This document shows, in pieces, positions 1 to 8,460 of a DNA stretch of 64,000 bases. The stretch spans positions 4,166,001 through 4,230,000 of the forward strand of contig NZ_CP033365.1 of assembly GCF_013170825.1 (NCBI RefSeq), written 5' to 3'. Under the pieces are notes generated by a model that worked only from the letters and a program-made list of their open reading frames with translations, did no database searches and was not told the DNA's origin. The number at the start of each line of letters is the position of its first letter. Within the stretch, counting starts at the first letter, position 1. The position numbers were made by a program, and so were the translations under genes. Source of the stretch: Mesorhizobium sp. NZP2298 (GTDB lineage: Bacteria; Pseudomonadota; Alphaproteobacteria; Rhizobiales; Rhizobiaceae).

Positions 1-2
1 TC

Positions 3-71
3 AACGAGAAGGTGCAGATTCTCCCCGGCATCAAGGACACGTTCACGGTCGTCACGTTTCGCGCCTTCTAG
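3..71 (+). CDS. 3' end of an unidentified gene (partial)
   Basis: Only the last 22 codons and a TAG stop are in the window. The peptide contains LPGIKDTFTVVTFRAF. A short 'LPGI+D' stretch followed by a beta strand near the C terminus resembles the end of Lrp/AsnC-type ligand-binding domains, but 22 residues are too few to identify the family. It lies about 165 bases upstream of the ATP-grasp gene on the same strand. Confidence 0.4.
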   Translation, partial: NEKVQILPGIKDTFTVVTFRAF

Positions 72-235
72 CCGGGGATGCATGTGCCCGGGCGCGAGGC
101 AAAGCCTGATCAAGGCCGTATTTCAGCTGCCTCAATTTTAGGCAGGCGCGACATACTGATCAACCGGACCTCCCAAATCACCGATTGCGCTTGATTTTCT
201 CCGGCGACGCCAGTGAAATGGCGTCACAGGGGAGT

Positions 236-1654
236 ATGCGATTGGCAGCGTTCGATGAAATGCTTCCGGAAGTCTCCGGATTGAGAAGACCGTATTCGGC
301 TTATGATCGTTGGCTGAAGGAGCAGGATCCAGCCAGGCTTACCGAGAAGATGCAGGACGCCGAACGCGTCTTCCGCAAAACCGGAATCACCTTTGCCGTC
401 TACGGCGAGCAAGAGGCGTCTGAGAGACTTATTCCCTTCGACATCGTTCCGCGCATCATTTCAGGCAATGAGTGGCGCCGCCTGACGCAAGGCATCGAAC
501 AGCGCGTGCAGGCACTGAACGCCTTCCTCGACGACATCTACCATCGCCAGGAAATCCTGCGCGCCGGCCGTGTCCCCAGGGACCTCATCGCCAGGAACGA
601 GGCTTTCCTGCCGGAGATGATCGGGGTGCGGCCGCCGGCCGGCGTCTACACTCATATCATCGGCGTCGATATCGTGCGCATCAGCGAGGACGAATTCTAC
701 GTGCTGGAGGACAATGCACGCACGCCGTCGGGTGTCTCCTACATGCTGGAGAACCGCGAGACGATGATGCAGCTGTTCCCCGAGCTGTTCCAGAAGATCA
801 AGGTGCGGCCGGTCGAGAACTACCCGCAGCTGCTGCGCCAGTCGCTGGCGGCGGTGCGGCCGCAGAGCACCAAGGGCGCGCCGACCATCGCGGTGCTGAC
901 ACCCGGCAGTTTCAACTCGGCCTATTTCGAGCACGCCTTCCTTGCCGACCAGATGGGCGTGCAACTGGTCGAGGGGCAGGATCTGCGCGTCGTCGACGGC
1001 CATGTCGCGATGCGCACGACCGAGGGCTACAAGCAGATCGATGTGCTTTATCGCCGCGTCGATGATTCCTTCCTCGACCCGCTGACCTTCCGGCCGGATT
1101 CGGCCCTTGGCATACCCGGCATCATGGATGTCTACCGCGCCGGCAACATCACCATCGCCAATGCGCCGGGCACTGGTATCGCCGACGACAAGGCGATCTA
1201 TTCCTACATGCCCGAGATCGTCGAGTTCTACACAGGCCGCAAGGCGATCCTCGGCAACATCCCGACATGGCGCTGTTCCGAGCCGGACAGCCTGAAATAT
1301 GTGCTCGAGCACATCCATGAGCTGGTGATCAAGGAAGTGCACGGATCGGGCGGCTACGGCATGCTGGTCGGCCCGGCGGCGACCAAGAAGGAATGCGAGG
1401 CGTTCGCCAAGAAACTGGCCGCGAAGCCTTCCAACTATATCGCCCAGCCGACACTGGCGCTGTCGACCTGTCCGATCCTGACCGACAAGGGGCTGGCACC
1501 GCGCCATGTCGACCTCAGGCCCTACGTGCTGGTTTCCGACCGCATCCAGATCGTGCCCGGTGGCCTGACGCGCGTGGCGTTGAAGGAAGGCTCGCTGGTG
1601 GTCAATTCCTCGCAGGGCGGCGGAACGAAAGATACCTGGGTGTTGGATGATTGA
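236..1654 (+). CDS. circularly permuted type 2 ATP-grasp protein (Anbu-cluster gene 1)
   Basis: Member of the circularly permuted ATP-grasp family (DUF404/DUF407), predicted amide or peptide ligases of unknown substrate. About 472 residues from ATG 236, the usual family length. Family-typical stretches are VYGEQEASERLIPFD near the N terminus, VRISEDEFYVLEDNARTPSG (nucleotide/metal-binding part of the fold), and KEVHGSGGYGML plus LRPYVL in the C-terminal half. Alternative in-frame starts are TTG 185 and ATG 218. I prefer 236 because GGGGAG precedes it and the protein then begins near the family's AFDEM block. It is followed by alpha-E, transglutaminase and Anbu genes on the same strand, the classic four-gene neighbourhood, which suggests joint action on a peptide or amide-linked product. 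The substrate is not known. Confidence 0.88.
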   Translation: MRLAAFDEMLPEVSGLRRPYSAYDRWLKEQDPARLTEKMQDAERVFRKTGITFAVYGEQEASERLIPFDIVPRIISGNEWRRLTQGIEQRVQALNAFLDDIYHRQEILRAGRVPRDLIARNEAFLPEMIGVRPPAGVYTHIIGVDIVRISEDEFYVLEDNARTPSGVSYMLENRETMMQLFPELFQKIKVRPVENYPQLLRQSLAAVRPQSTKGAPTIAVLTPGSFNSAYFEHAFLADQMGVQLVEGQDLRVVDGHVAMRTTEGYKQIDVLYRRVDDSFLDPLTFRPDSALGIPGIMDVYRAGNITIANAPGTGIADDKAIYSYMPEIVEFYTGRKAILGNIPTWRCSEPDSLKYVLEHIHELVIKEVHGSGGYGMLVGPAATKKECEAFAKKLAAKPSNYIAQPTLALSTCPILTDKGLAPRHVDLRPYVLVSDRIQIVPGGLTRVALKEGSLVVNSSQGGGTKDTWVLDD

Positions 1655-1745
1655 GACGAGCGGGGGGACGCAGCAATCATGAGACGTATTCTTCGCTATT
1701 CGCCACTCGCCATTGGCCTTTCGCCCGACACCGGAGCAAGCTGAC

Positions 1746-2687
1746 ATGCTTTTGGGCCGCACCGCCAACGGGCTCTACTGGATGAACCGCTATATAGAGC
1801 GGGCCGAAAACATGGCGCGGCTGGTCGATGCCGGGCTGCGCATGGCGCTGACCCGCACGCAAAGCGCGTCGGAGGAATGGAATTCGGTGCTGCTCAGCGC
1901 CGGCTCGGATGTCGCTTTCACGCAGAAGTACTCGGACTACACGGCCGCGAACGTCGCCGATTTTCTGCTGCGCGACACCTCGAACCCGTCGAGCGCGATG
2001 TCGTCGATCGAGACGGCCCGCAACAATGCCCGCATGGTGCGCACCGCGCTGACGCGAGAAACCTGGGAAAGCATCAACGAAGCCTGGATGTCACTGAAGC
2101 GGATGCTGGCTAGGCCGATCGACGAGCGTGACCTGCCAAGCGTCCTCGACGCGATCAAACGCGAGACGGCGCTGATCCGCGGTTCGTTCTACGGCACCAT
2201 GCTGCGCAACGAAATCTTCGACTTCTCGCAACTCGGCACCTATGTCGAGCGCGCCGACAACACAGCACGCATCCTCGATGTGAAATATTACGTGCTGTTG
2301 CCGTCGATCTCCTGGGTCGGCTCGACGCTCGACAACTATCAGTGGGAATCGATCCTGCGTTCGGTGTCGGCGCATCGTTCCTACCGCTGGGTCTACGACG
2401 CCGACTACAAGCCGACCAACATCGCCGATTACCTGATCCTCAACGTACGCATGCCGCGTTCGCTGACTTTCTGCTACCGCTTCCTGTCCGAACATCTGAA
2501 ATTCCTCAGCGATGATTACGGCGAGCGTCACGCCTGCCACGCAACGGCGGAGAAGACGCAGACCATGCTGAGGGCAGGGTCGATCAAGGACATTTTTGAT
2601 GCCGGCCTGCATGAGTTCCTGGCCAACTTCATTCGCGACAACACCAGGCTCGGCGACGAGATCGCGCAGGATTACCGGTTTTATTGA
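1746..2687 (+). CDS. alpha-E domain protein (Anbu-cluster gene 2)
   Basis: Alpha-E family protein (DUF403), an all-helical domain found almost only next to circularly permuted ATP-grasp and transglutaminase genes. 313 residues. The N terminus (MLLGRTANGLYWMNRYIERAENMARL) and the segment SQLGTYVERADNTARILD are diagnostic; the duplicated ERA(E/D)N(T/M)AR motif suggests an internal repeat. I chose ATG 1746, about 90 bases after the ATP-grasp stop, with GGAG upstream; a TTG at 1713 would add 11 residues of poor similarity. No catalytic activity is established; a structural or regulatory partner of the ATP-grasp enzyme is an inference. The gene ends 7 bases before the transglutaminase start. Confidence 0.88.
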   Translation: MLLGRTANGLYWMNRYIERAENMARLVDAGLRMALTRTQSASEEWNSVLLSAGSDVAFTQKYSDYTAANVADFLLRDTSNPSSAMSSIETARNNARMVRTALTRETWESINEAWMSLKRMLARPIDERDLPSVLDAIKRETALIRGSFYGTMLRNEIFDFSQLGTYVERADNTARILDVKYYVLLPSISWVGSTLDNYQWESILRSVSAHRSYRWVYDADYKPTNIADYLILNVRMPRSLTFCYRFLSEHLKFLSDDYGERHACHATAEKTQTMLRAGSIKDIFDAGLHEFLANFIRDNTRLGDEIAQDYRFY

Positions 2688-2694
2688 GGAAGCC

Positions 2695-3486
2695 ATGAGG
2701 CTCAAGATCACGCACCGGACCGAATACCGCTACGACACCCCGGTGCAATATCTGCTGCAACGGCTGCGGCTGCTGCCGGTGAGCGGGCAGACACAGACGG
2801 TGCTGTCATGGGCGCTGAAGGTCGACGGCGCGCGCGAGGAAGTGCGATTTACTGACCACTACGGCAACGACACCCGACTGTTGAGCGTCGAGGGTGACCA
2901 TGACTTCATCACGGTCGAGGCTTCTGGCGAGGTGGTGACGCGCGACACGTCAGGCGTTAGCGGGCCGCATCACGGCTTCGCGCCGCTGTGGTTGTTTGCG
3001 CAGGAGACACCGCTGACCACCATAGGCGGCGGCATCCGCGATCTTGCCGAAGCGGTCGGCGCGGGCACCGATATCGAAAGGCTGCATCGGCTGATGGCAA
3101 TGATCGGCGAGCGCGTCGCCTACACGCCGGGCACCACCAATGCGACGACACCGGCGGAAGAGGCGCTGGCGCTGAAAACCGGGGTTTGCCAGGACCACAG
3201 CCATATCTTTGCCGCCACTGCGAGGGCCATGGGTTTTCCGTCGCGCTACATCAGCGGCTATCTGATGATGGACGCCGTCGAACAAGCGGCAAGCCATGCC
3301 TGGGCCGAAGCGCATGTCCCGGGCCTCGGCTGGGTTGCCTTCGACCCCGCCAACGGTATTTCTCCCGACGAACGCTATGTGAAGGTGGCCACCGGCCGCG
3401 ACTACCGCGATGCCTCGCCGGTATCGGGAATTCGGCTGGGGCAGGCGGAAGAACAGCTTGCGGTCACCGTCACGGTAGAGCAGTAA
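2695..3486 (+). CDS. transglutaminase-like cysteine peptidase family protein (Anbu-cluster gene 3)
   Basis: Bacterial transglutaminase-like protein with the N-terminal beta domain (MRLKITHRTEYRYDTPVQY) followed by the papain-like catalytic core. The Cys is in TGVCQDHSHIFAA, the His in ASHAWAEAHVPG and the Asp in WVAFDPANG, so the triad is complete. 263 residues. ATG 2695 is preceded by GAGGAAG and lies 7 bases after the alpha-E stop, so the two are probably co-transcribed and perhaps coupled. The family may hydrolyse or transfer amide bonds; in this neighbourhood it is predicted to work with the ATP-grasp ligase and the Anbu peptidase. The substrate is unknown. Confidence 0.9.
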   Translation: MRLKITHRTEYRYDTPVQYLLQRLRLLPVSGQTQTVLSWALKVDGAREEVRFTDHYGNDTRLLSVEGDHDFITVEASGEVVTRDTSGVSGPHHGFAPLWLFAQETPLTTIGGGIRDLAEAVGAGTDIERLHRLMAMIGERVAYTPGTTNATTPAEEALALKTGVCQDHSHIFAATARAMGFPSRYISGYLMMDAVEQAASHAWAEAHVPGLGWVAFDPANGISPDERYVKVATGRDYRDASPVSGIRLGQAEEQLAVTVTVEQ

Positions 3487-3517
3487 TCCCGCAAGGATTA
3501 GTGCCAGAAGAGATTCC

Positions 3518-4249
3518 ATGACCTATTGCGTCGGCCTGAAGATCGATCGCGGGCTCGTGTTCATGTCGGACACGCGCACCAATGCCGGCATGGATTCGAT
3601 CTCGACCTTCAAGAAGATGCATGTCTGGGAGCAGCCCGGCGAACGCGTCATCGTGCTTATGTCGGCCGGCAATCTGGCGACGACACAGGCCGTGGTCAGC
3701 CTGCTCGACGAGCGTACCAAGGCGGTCGGCGATCGTCACGAGAAGCTCCTGGACACACCGTCCATGTACCAGACGGTGCGGCTGGTCGGCGACACGGTCA
3801 AGGAGGTGATCGCGCATTCCTCGCCCGCCGGCGAGAAGGCCGATTCCTATTTCAATGCCTCCTTCATCCTCGGCGGACAGATCAAGGGCAGTCCGCCGCG
3901 GCTGTTCATGATCTATCCCGAGGGCAATTTCATCGAGTCGACCGACGACACGCCGTTCTTTCAGATCGGCGAGACCAAATATGGCAAGCCGATCATCATT
4001 CGCGCCTATGAGCGGACCATGAGCCTGGCCGAGACGGTGAAGCTGCTCCTGGTGTCGTTCGATTCGACGCTGAAATCGAACCTGTCGGTTGGCTTGCCGC
4101 TCGACCTGCTGTTCCTGGAGAAGGATATTTTCAAGGTTGGCCTGAAGAAGCGGATCGGTCAGGACGACCAGTATTACCGCACGATCTCCGATGGCTGGTC
4201 GAATGCGTTGAAGACGGCTTTTGCCAGCCTGCCGGATTTCCCGGGCTAA
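3518..4249 (+). CDS. Anbu proteasome-type peptidase (Anbu-cluster gene 4)
   Basis: Ancestral beta-subunit (Anbu) peptidase, an N-terminal-nucleophile hydrolase of the proteasome/HslV superfamily. 243 residues. The protein starts MTYCVGLKIDRGLVFMSDTR: removal of Met would expose Thr1, Asp17 falls in the SDTRTNAG motif, and Lys31/Lys32 (TFKKMH) take the place of HslV Lys33. The GNLATTQAV segment matches the family's GSAGNLAT-like loop. Anbu proteins form helical or open-ring assemblies rather than closed barrels (published structural work on Hyphomicrobium and Yersinia homologues). It closes the four-gene cluster 31 bases after the transglutaminase. Native substrates are unknown. Confidence 0.92.
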   Translation: MTYCVGLKIDRGLVFMSDTRTNAGMDSISTFKKMHVWEQPGERVIVLMSAGNLATTQAVVSLLDERTKAVGDRHEKLLDTPSMYQTVRLVGDTVKEVIAHSSPAGEKADSYFNASFILGGQIKGSPPRLFMIYPEGNFIESTDDTPFFQIGETKYGKPIIIRAYERTMSLAETVKLLLVSFDSTLKSNLSVGLPLDLLFLEKDIFKVGLKKRIGQDDQYYRTISDGWSNALKTAFASLPDFPG

Positions 4250-4348
4250 TGCATGTCGCCCAAGCGTCCCCGGTTTTGGGCGAACGACATGCATGAAAAC
4301 AAGGACCTAAAGCGCATCGCCGTCGATCCGATCAAATGCGATGCGCTT
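4249..4348. repeat. rhizobial intergenic palindromic repeat, two adjacent hairpins
   Basis: Directly after the Anbu stop lie two inverted repeats. ATGCATGTCG (4249-4258) pairs with CGACATGCAT (4285-4294), with inner CCCAA/TTGGG arms. AAGCGCATCG (4310-4319) pairs with CGATGCGCTT (4339-4348). This bipartite arrangement with an AAAAC-AAGGACCTAAAG linker is a common dispersed palindrome in Mesorhizobium intergenic DNA, as I recall it. It may also act as transcript end for the Anbu cluster, although no T-tract follows. Confidence 0.7.
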
Positions 4349-4459
4349 CAGGGCGCGGCGCGGTGCGCGACAGCCGTTGAATCTATTTTACATGTTAATT
4401 AATGGTGGAATTCGAGAGCCGGGCCAGGGGTGCCGGATTTGCGATGTCGGGAGGACAGG

Positions 4460-5881
4460 ATGAACAACAACGAGTTCCGGCAATGGTCGCAGCGTGCCGC
4501 CGACTGGGGCGCCGACTATCGCAATTCGTTGCGCGAGCGGTCGGTGCGGCCGCTGGTCGATCCGGGCGACATTTTCGGGAGCATCGAAGCCTCTCCGCCC
4601 GAAGACGCCGAACCGATGGACAAGATCTTCGCCGACTTCGAGGAGAAGATCGTGCCGGGGATGACGCATTGGCAGCATCCGCGCTTCTTCGCCTATTTCC
4701 CGGCCAACGCGGCGCCGGTCTCGGTGGTGGCCGAGTATCTGGTGTCGGCGATGGCCGCGCAATGCATGCTTTGGCAGACGTCGCCGGCTGCGACCGAACT
4801 CGAAACACGCACCGTCGACTGGATGCGCCAGGCGCTCGGCCTTCCCGAAGGATTCTCCGGCGTTATCCAGGATTCCGCCTCGTCGGCGACACTCAATGCC
4901 GTGCTGACCATGCGCGAGCGGGCGCTGGATTGGCAAGGCAACAAAAAGGGACTGGCCGGCCAGGCACGGCTGCGCGTCTATTCCTCGGATCAGGTGCACA
5001 CTTCGATCGACCGCGCGATATGGGTTTCGGGCATCGGCGAGGACAATCTGGTGCGCATTCCCGTCAGCGGCCGCTTCCGCTCCATGGATACAGCAGCGCT
5101 GGAAGCGGCAATCGTCGCTGATCGTGCGGCTGGAATGCTGCCTGCCGGCATCATAGGCAGCGTCGGTGGAACCAGCATCGGCGGCACGGACGATATCGCC
5201 GCGGTCGCCGGTGTGGCGCGCCGGCATGGGCTCTATTTGCATGTCGATGCCGCCTGGGCCGGATCGGCAATGATCTGCCCGGAGTATCGTCATTTCTGGG
5301 CCGGCGCCGAACAAGCGGATTCTGTCGTCTTCAACCCGCACAAATGGCTGGGCGCGCAGTTCGACTGCTCCATCCAGTTCTTGCGACAGCCGGAAGACCT
5401 GGTGCGCACACTGGCGGTCAAGCCCGAATTCCTCAAGACGCACGGACGTGACGGCATCATCAACTATTCCGAATGGTCGGTGCCGCTCGGCCGGCGCTTC
5501 CGCGCCTTGAAATTGTGGTTCCTGCTGCGCGCCCACGGGCTGCAAAACCTGCGCGCCATGATCCGCAACCATGTCGCGTGGAGCGAGGGGCTTGCCGCAC
5601 GGCTGGCAGGAGAGCCAGATTTCGAGATTGTCAGCGAACCGATGCTGTCGCTGTTTTCGTTCCGGCACAAAACGACCTCAAGCGCTGATGCCGACGAGCA
5701 CAATCTGCGACTGGTCAATGCGATCAACGACGATGGACGTATCTACCTGACACAGACGAGGCTGGACGGCCAGGTGGCAATACGGTTCCAGGTCGGCCAA
5801 TTCGAAACGACAGCTGGTGATGTCGACGCTGCTTTTGCTATCATCACCGAAATCGCCAGGAATGGTGTGGTCCAGCCCTGA
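4460..5881 (+). CDS. PLP-dependent group II decarboxylase (aromatic-L-amino-acid decarboxylase family)
   Basis: 473 residues. Group II pyridoxal-phosphate decarboxylases remove the alpha-carboxylate of an aromatic or acidic amino acid. The PLP lysine is in VVFNPHKWLGAQFD, the PLP-nitrogen Asp is in LHVDAAWAGS, and the N-terminal HPRFFAYFPAN and QDSASSATL motifs belong to the DDC/TDC-like branch. ATG 4460 has AGGAC upstream; an in-frame start at 4430 would add ten residues with no ribosome binding site. It stands alone between the palindromic repeat and glpR, so neighbours do not reveal the substrate; tyrosine, tryptophan or phenylalanine are the family's usual ones. Confidence 0.88.
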   Translation: MNNNEFRQWSQRAADWGADYRNSLRERSVRPLVDPGDIFGSIEASPPEDAEPMDKIFADFEEKIVPGMTHWQHPRFFAYFPANAAPVSVVAEYLVSAMAAQCMLWQTSPAATELETRTVDWMRQALGLPEGFSGVIQDSASSATLNAVLTMRERALDWQGNKKGLAGQARLRVYSSDQVHTSIDRAIWVSGIGEDNLVRIPVSGRFRSMDTAALEAAIVADRAAGMLPAGIIGSVGGTSIGGTDDIAAVAGVARRHGLYLHVDAAWAGSAMICPEYRHFWAGAEQADSVVFNPHKWLGAQFDCSIQFLRQPEDLVRTLAVKPEFLKTHGRDGIINYSEWSVPLGRRFRALKLWFLLRAHGLQNLRAMIRNHVAWSEGLAARLAGEPDFEIVSEPMLSLFSFRHKTTSSADADEHNLRLVNAINDDGRIYLTQTRLDGQVAIRFQVGQFETTAGDVDAAFAIITEIARNGVVQP

Positions 5882-5951
5882 TGGCGTTGCGTTTCGGCTT
5901 TGCCTTGGCGATCGGGTAATTTCTGTTAGCCGGCTTATACCTTTTCATGGC

Positions 5952-5987
5952 TTTCGCTTTCGTCTATAGACAAGAAAAACGAAAACG
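5952..5987 (+). promoter_or_regulatory. probable GlpR operator upstream of glpR
   Basis: TTTCGCTTTCGT (5952-5963) and the inverted ACGAAAACG (5979-5987) flank TCTATAGACA, 12 bases before the glpR start. TTCG-type half-sites are typical of DeoR/GlpR repressors, and the same motif recurs before glpD (6799-6830). I infer autoregulation. No -35 element is clear enough to state. Confidence 0.5.
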
Positions 5988-5998
5988 GGAGCTTGCCT

Positions 5999-6766
5999 AT
6001 GTATCTGTCTCCGCGCCATGCCGAGATCATCCAGATGGCCAAGGACCATGGCCGTGTGCTGGTCGATGACCTGGCCACTCATTTCAATGTGACGCCGCAG
6101 ACCATTCGCAAGGATCTCAACGATCTCTGCGACCAGCGACTGCTTTCGCGTATCCATGGAGGCGCACTGTTCCCTTCCGGGATCGAGAACATGGAGTATG
6201 AGGCGAGGCGCAAGATCGCGGCGGATGAGAAGGAAGCGATCGGCCGCGCAGCGGCAAGGCTGATTCCCGACAATGCCTCGCTGTTCATCAACATCGGAAC
6301 CACGACGGAGGCGGTCAGCAAGGCGTTGCTCGATCACAGCGGCCTCATGGTCATTACCAATAACATCAATGTTGCCAACAGGATGCGCATATATCCTTCG
6401 ATCGAGGTGGTGATCGCCGGCGGGGTCGTGCGCGGCTCGGACGGCGGCGTCGTCGGCGAAGCCGCGGTCGATTTCATCCGGCAGTTCAAGGTCGACTACG
6501 CCGTCATCGGTGCTTCGGCCATCGACCATGACGGCGCCTTGCTCGATTTCGACTTTCGCGAGGTGAAGGTGGCGCAGGCGATCATTGCCAATGCCAGGCA
6601 CGTCATCCTGGTCTCCGACCAGACCAAGTTCGAGCGCACGGCGCCGGTGCGTATCGGCCACCTGTCGCAGGTCAACACCTTCATCACCGACCGTTGCGAC
6701 ATCGCGTCGGTGCGCAAGATCTGCCAGGAGGCCGAAGTTCAACTGATCGAGACGTCGCTCGGCTGA
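5999..6766 (+). CDS. glpR: DeoR-family glycerol regulon repressor GlpR
   Basis: 255 residues. The N-terminal DeoR helix-turn-helix (RHAEIIQMAKDHGRVLVDDLATHFNVTPQTIRKDLNDL) is followed by the sugar-phosphate isomerase-like effector domain with NIGTTTEAVS, AGGVVRGSDGGVVG and SDQTKFER motifs. ATG 5999 follows CGGGAG; a TTG six bases upstream is a less likely start. GlpR repressors respond to glycerol-3-phosphate. The gene sits immediately upstream of glpD and the glycerol ABC operon on the same strand, which supports the function. Operator-like TTCG repeats occur both before this gene and before glpD. Confidence 0.9.
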   Translation: MYLSPRHAEIIQMAKDHGRVLVDDLATHFNVTPQTIRKDLNDLCDQRLLSRIHGGALFPSGIENMEYEARRKIAADEKEAIGRAAARLIPDNASLFINIGTTTEAVSKALLDHSGLMVITNNINVANRMRIYPSIEVVIAGGVVRGSDGGVVGEAAVDFIRQFKVDYAVIGASAIDHDGALLDFDFREVKVAQAIIANARHVILVSDQTKFERTAPVRIGHLSQVNTFITDRCDIASVRKICQEAEVQLIETSLG

Positions 6767-6798
6767 GACTGGTCACGGCCGTCTCACGGCGTTTTGAT

Positions 6799-6833
6799 AT
6801 TTCGTTTGACATTCGTTATTAGTTCGAAATAAT
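6799..6833 (+). promoter_or_regulatory. glpD operon promoter overlapped by three phased TTCG operator repeats
   Basis: TTGACA (6806-6811) and AATAAT (6828-6833) are separated by 16 bases, a good sigma-70 promoter. TTCG occurs at 6801, 6812 and 6823, exactly 11 bases apart, and the outer ATTTCG (6799-6804) and CGAAAT (6825-6830) also form an inverted pair. The repeats cover the promoter, as expected for repression by GlpR. Confidence 0.7.
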
Positions 6834-6892
6834 TCCGCCACGGTTTCGCAAAAGACCAAAAATGGTGCAATGCGAAATCGTGGAGGAATTAA

Positions 6893-8419
6893 GTGGACAC
6901 AACTTCAGTCCGGGACATTTTCGTAATCGGCGGCGGCATCAATGGCTGCGGTATTGCCCGGGATGCCGTTGGGCGCGGGTTTTCGGTTTTTCTGGCCGAG
7001 ATGAACGACCTCGCCTCCGGAACCTCCTCCGGTTCGACCAAGCTGATCCATGGCGGCCTGCGTTACCTCGAATTCTACGAATTCCGCCTGGTGCGCGAGG
7101 CGCTGATGGAGCGTGAGGTTCTGTGGAGGAACGCGCCGCACATCATCTGGCCGATGCGCTTCGTGCTGCCTTATGCCAAGGGCCTGCGTCCCGCCTGGCT
7201 GATCCGGCTCGGCCTGTTCCTTTACGACCACATAGGCGGCCGCAAACTGCTGCCGGCGACCAGGACGCTCGACATGGCGAGCGACCCGGCGGGCAAGCCT
7301 TTGAAGCCGCTGTTCAAAAAGGCCTTCGAATATTCCGACGGCTGGGTGAATGATGCGCGCCTGGTGGCGCTCAACGCACGCGATGCCGCCGATCGTGGCG
7401 CGACGATTCGAACCCGGACGAAGGTTGTCGGCGCGCACCGCGAAGACGGCCTTTGGACGATCAAGATCGAGAATCTACAGAACGGCGAGACCGAGGAGGT
7501 CAAGGCCCGGCTGCTGGTTAATGCCGCCGGACCATGGGTCGATCACGTGCTTTCCGGCGTCGTCGGCTTGAACGATGTGCACAATGTCCGTCTCGTGCAG
7601 GGCAGCCATATCGTCATCGCCAAGAAATTCGACGATCCGCGCGCCTATTTCTTCCAGAACAAGGATGGCCGCATCATCTTCGCCATTCCCTACGAGGAAG
7701 AGTTCACGCTGATCGGCACCACCGACCGGGATTATCCCGGCGATCCGCACGACGTGAAGATCAGCGATACCGAGATCGATTATCTCTGCGCCGCGGCCAG
7801 CGAGTATTTCGCGCAACCCGTCAAGCGCTCGGACATTGTCTGGACCTATTCAGCGGTGCGTCCGCTCTATGATGACGGCGCCTCCAAGGCGCAGGAAGCA
7901 ACGCGCGACTACGTGCTGAGGGCCGATGGCGGCGAGGGCGACGCGCCGATCGTCAATGCCTTTGGCGGCAAGATCACCACCTACCGCCGGCTGTCGGAAT
8001 CGATGCTGGAGAAGATCGAGGGTTTCCTAGGCAAGCGCGGCAAGCCGTGGACGTCGGACGCGCCGCTGCCGGGCGGCGATTTCCCGGCCACCGGTTTCGA
8101 TGCGCAGGTGGCCAAGCTGAAGGCTGCCTATCCGTTCCTCGATGCGCGCCTCGCCCGGCGGCTGACGCGGCTCTACGGGACGCGCGCTCAGGTTCTGCTC
8201 GGACTTGCCAAGTCAAATGCCGAACTCGGCCGCAATTTCGGCGGCGACCTCTACGAGGCCGAGGTTCGCTATCTCGTTGAAAACGAATGGGCCGTCACAG
8301 CAGAGGATGTGCTGTGGCGCCGGACCAAGCGCGGCCTGCATCTCGCCCGCGAGCAGGTCGCAGCCCTCGATGAATTCATGCGCGGCATAAGCCGCCGGCA
8401 TGTCGCGGCCGCCGAATGA
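6893..8419 (+). CDS. glpD: glycerol-3-phosphate dehydrogenase, FAD-dependent
   Basis: 508 residues. Membrane-associated flavoenzyme that oxidises glycerol-3-phosphate to dihydroxyacetone phosphate and passes electrons to quinone. The FAD dinucleotide motif is at the N terminus (VIGGGINGCGIARDA), followed by SSGSTKLIHGGLRYLE, the classic GlpD/GlpO motif. GTTDRDY and NAFGGKITTYR occur further on. GTG 6893 follows GGAGGAATTAA, an excellent ribosome binding site. It is the first gene of the glycerol catabolic operon behind the TTCG-flanked promoter. Confidence 0.95.
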   Translation: MDTTSVRDIFVIGGGINGCGIARDAVGRGFSVFLAEMNDLASGTSSGSTKLIHGGLRYLEFYEFRLVREALMEREVLWRNAPHIIWPMRFVLPYAKGLRPAWLIRLGLFLYDHIGGRKLLPATRTLDMASDPAGKPLKPLFKKAFEYSDGWVNDARLVALNARDAADRGATIRTRTKVVGAHREDGLWTIKIENLQNGETEEVKARLLVNAAGPWVDHVLSGVVGLNDVHNVRLVQGSHIVIAKKFDDPRAYFFQNKDGRIIFAIPYEEEFTLIGTTDRDYPGDPHDVKISDTEIDYLCAAASEYFAQPVKRSDIVWTYSAVRPLYDDGASKAQEATRDYVLRADGGEGDAPIVNAFGGKITTYRRLSESMLEKIEGFLGKRGKPWTSDAPLPGGDFPATGFDAQVAKLKAAYPFLDARLARRLTRLYGTRAQVLLGLAKSNAELGRNFGGDLYEAEVRYLVENEWAVTAEDVLWRRTKRGLHLAREQVAALDEFMRGISRRHVAAAE

Positions 8420-8460
8420 GGAGATTTTGAGCTGATGCAGAAAGCCTGGGAGGAGGCGTC

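Noticed and set aside
461..1768. 435-codon minus-strand ORF
   Set aside because: Antisense of the ATP-grasp gene with no family motif.
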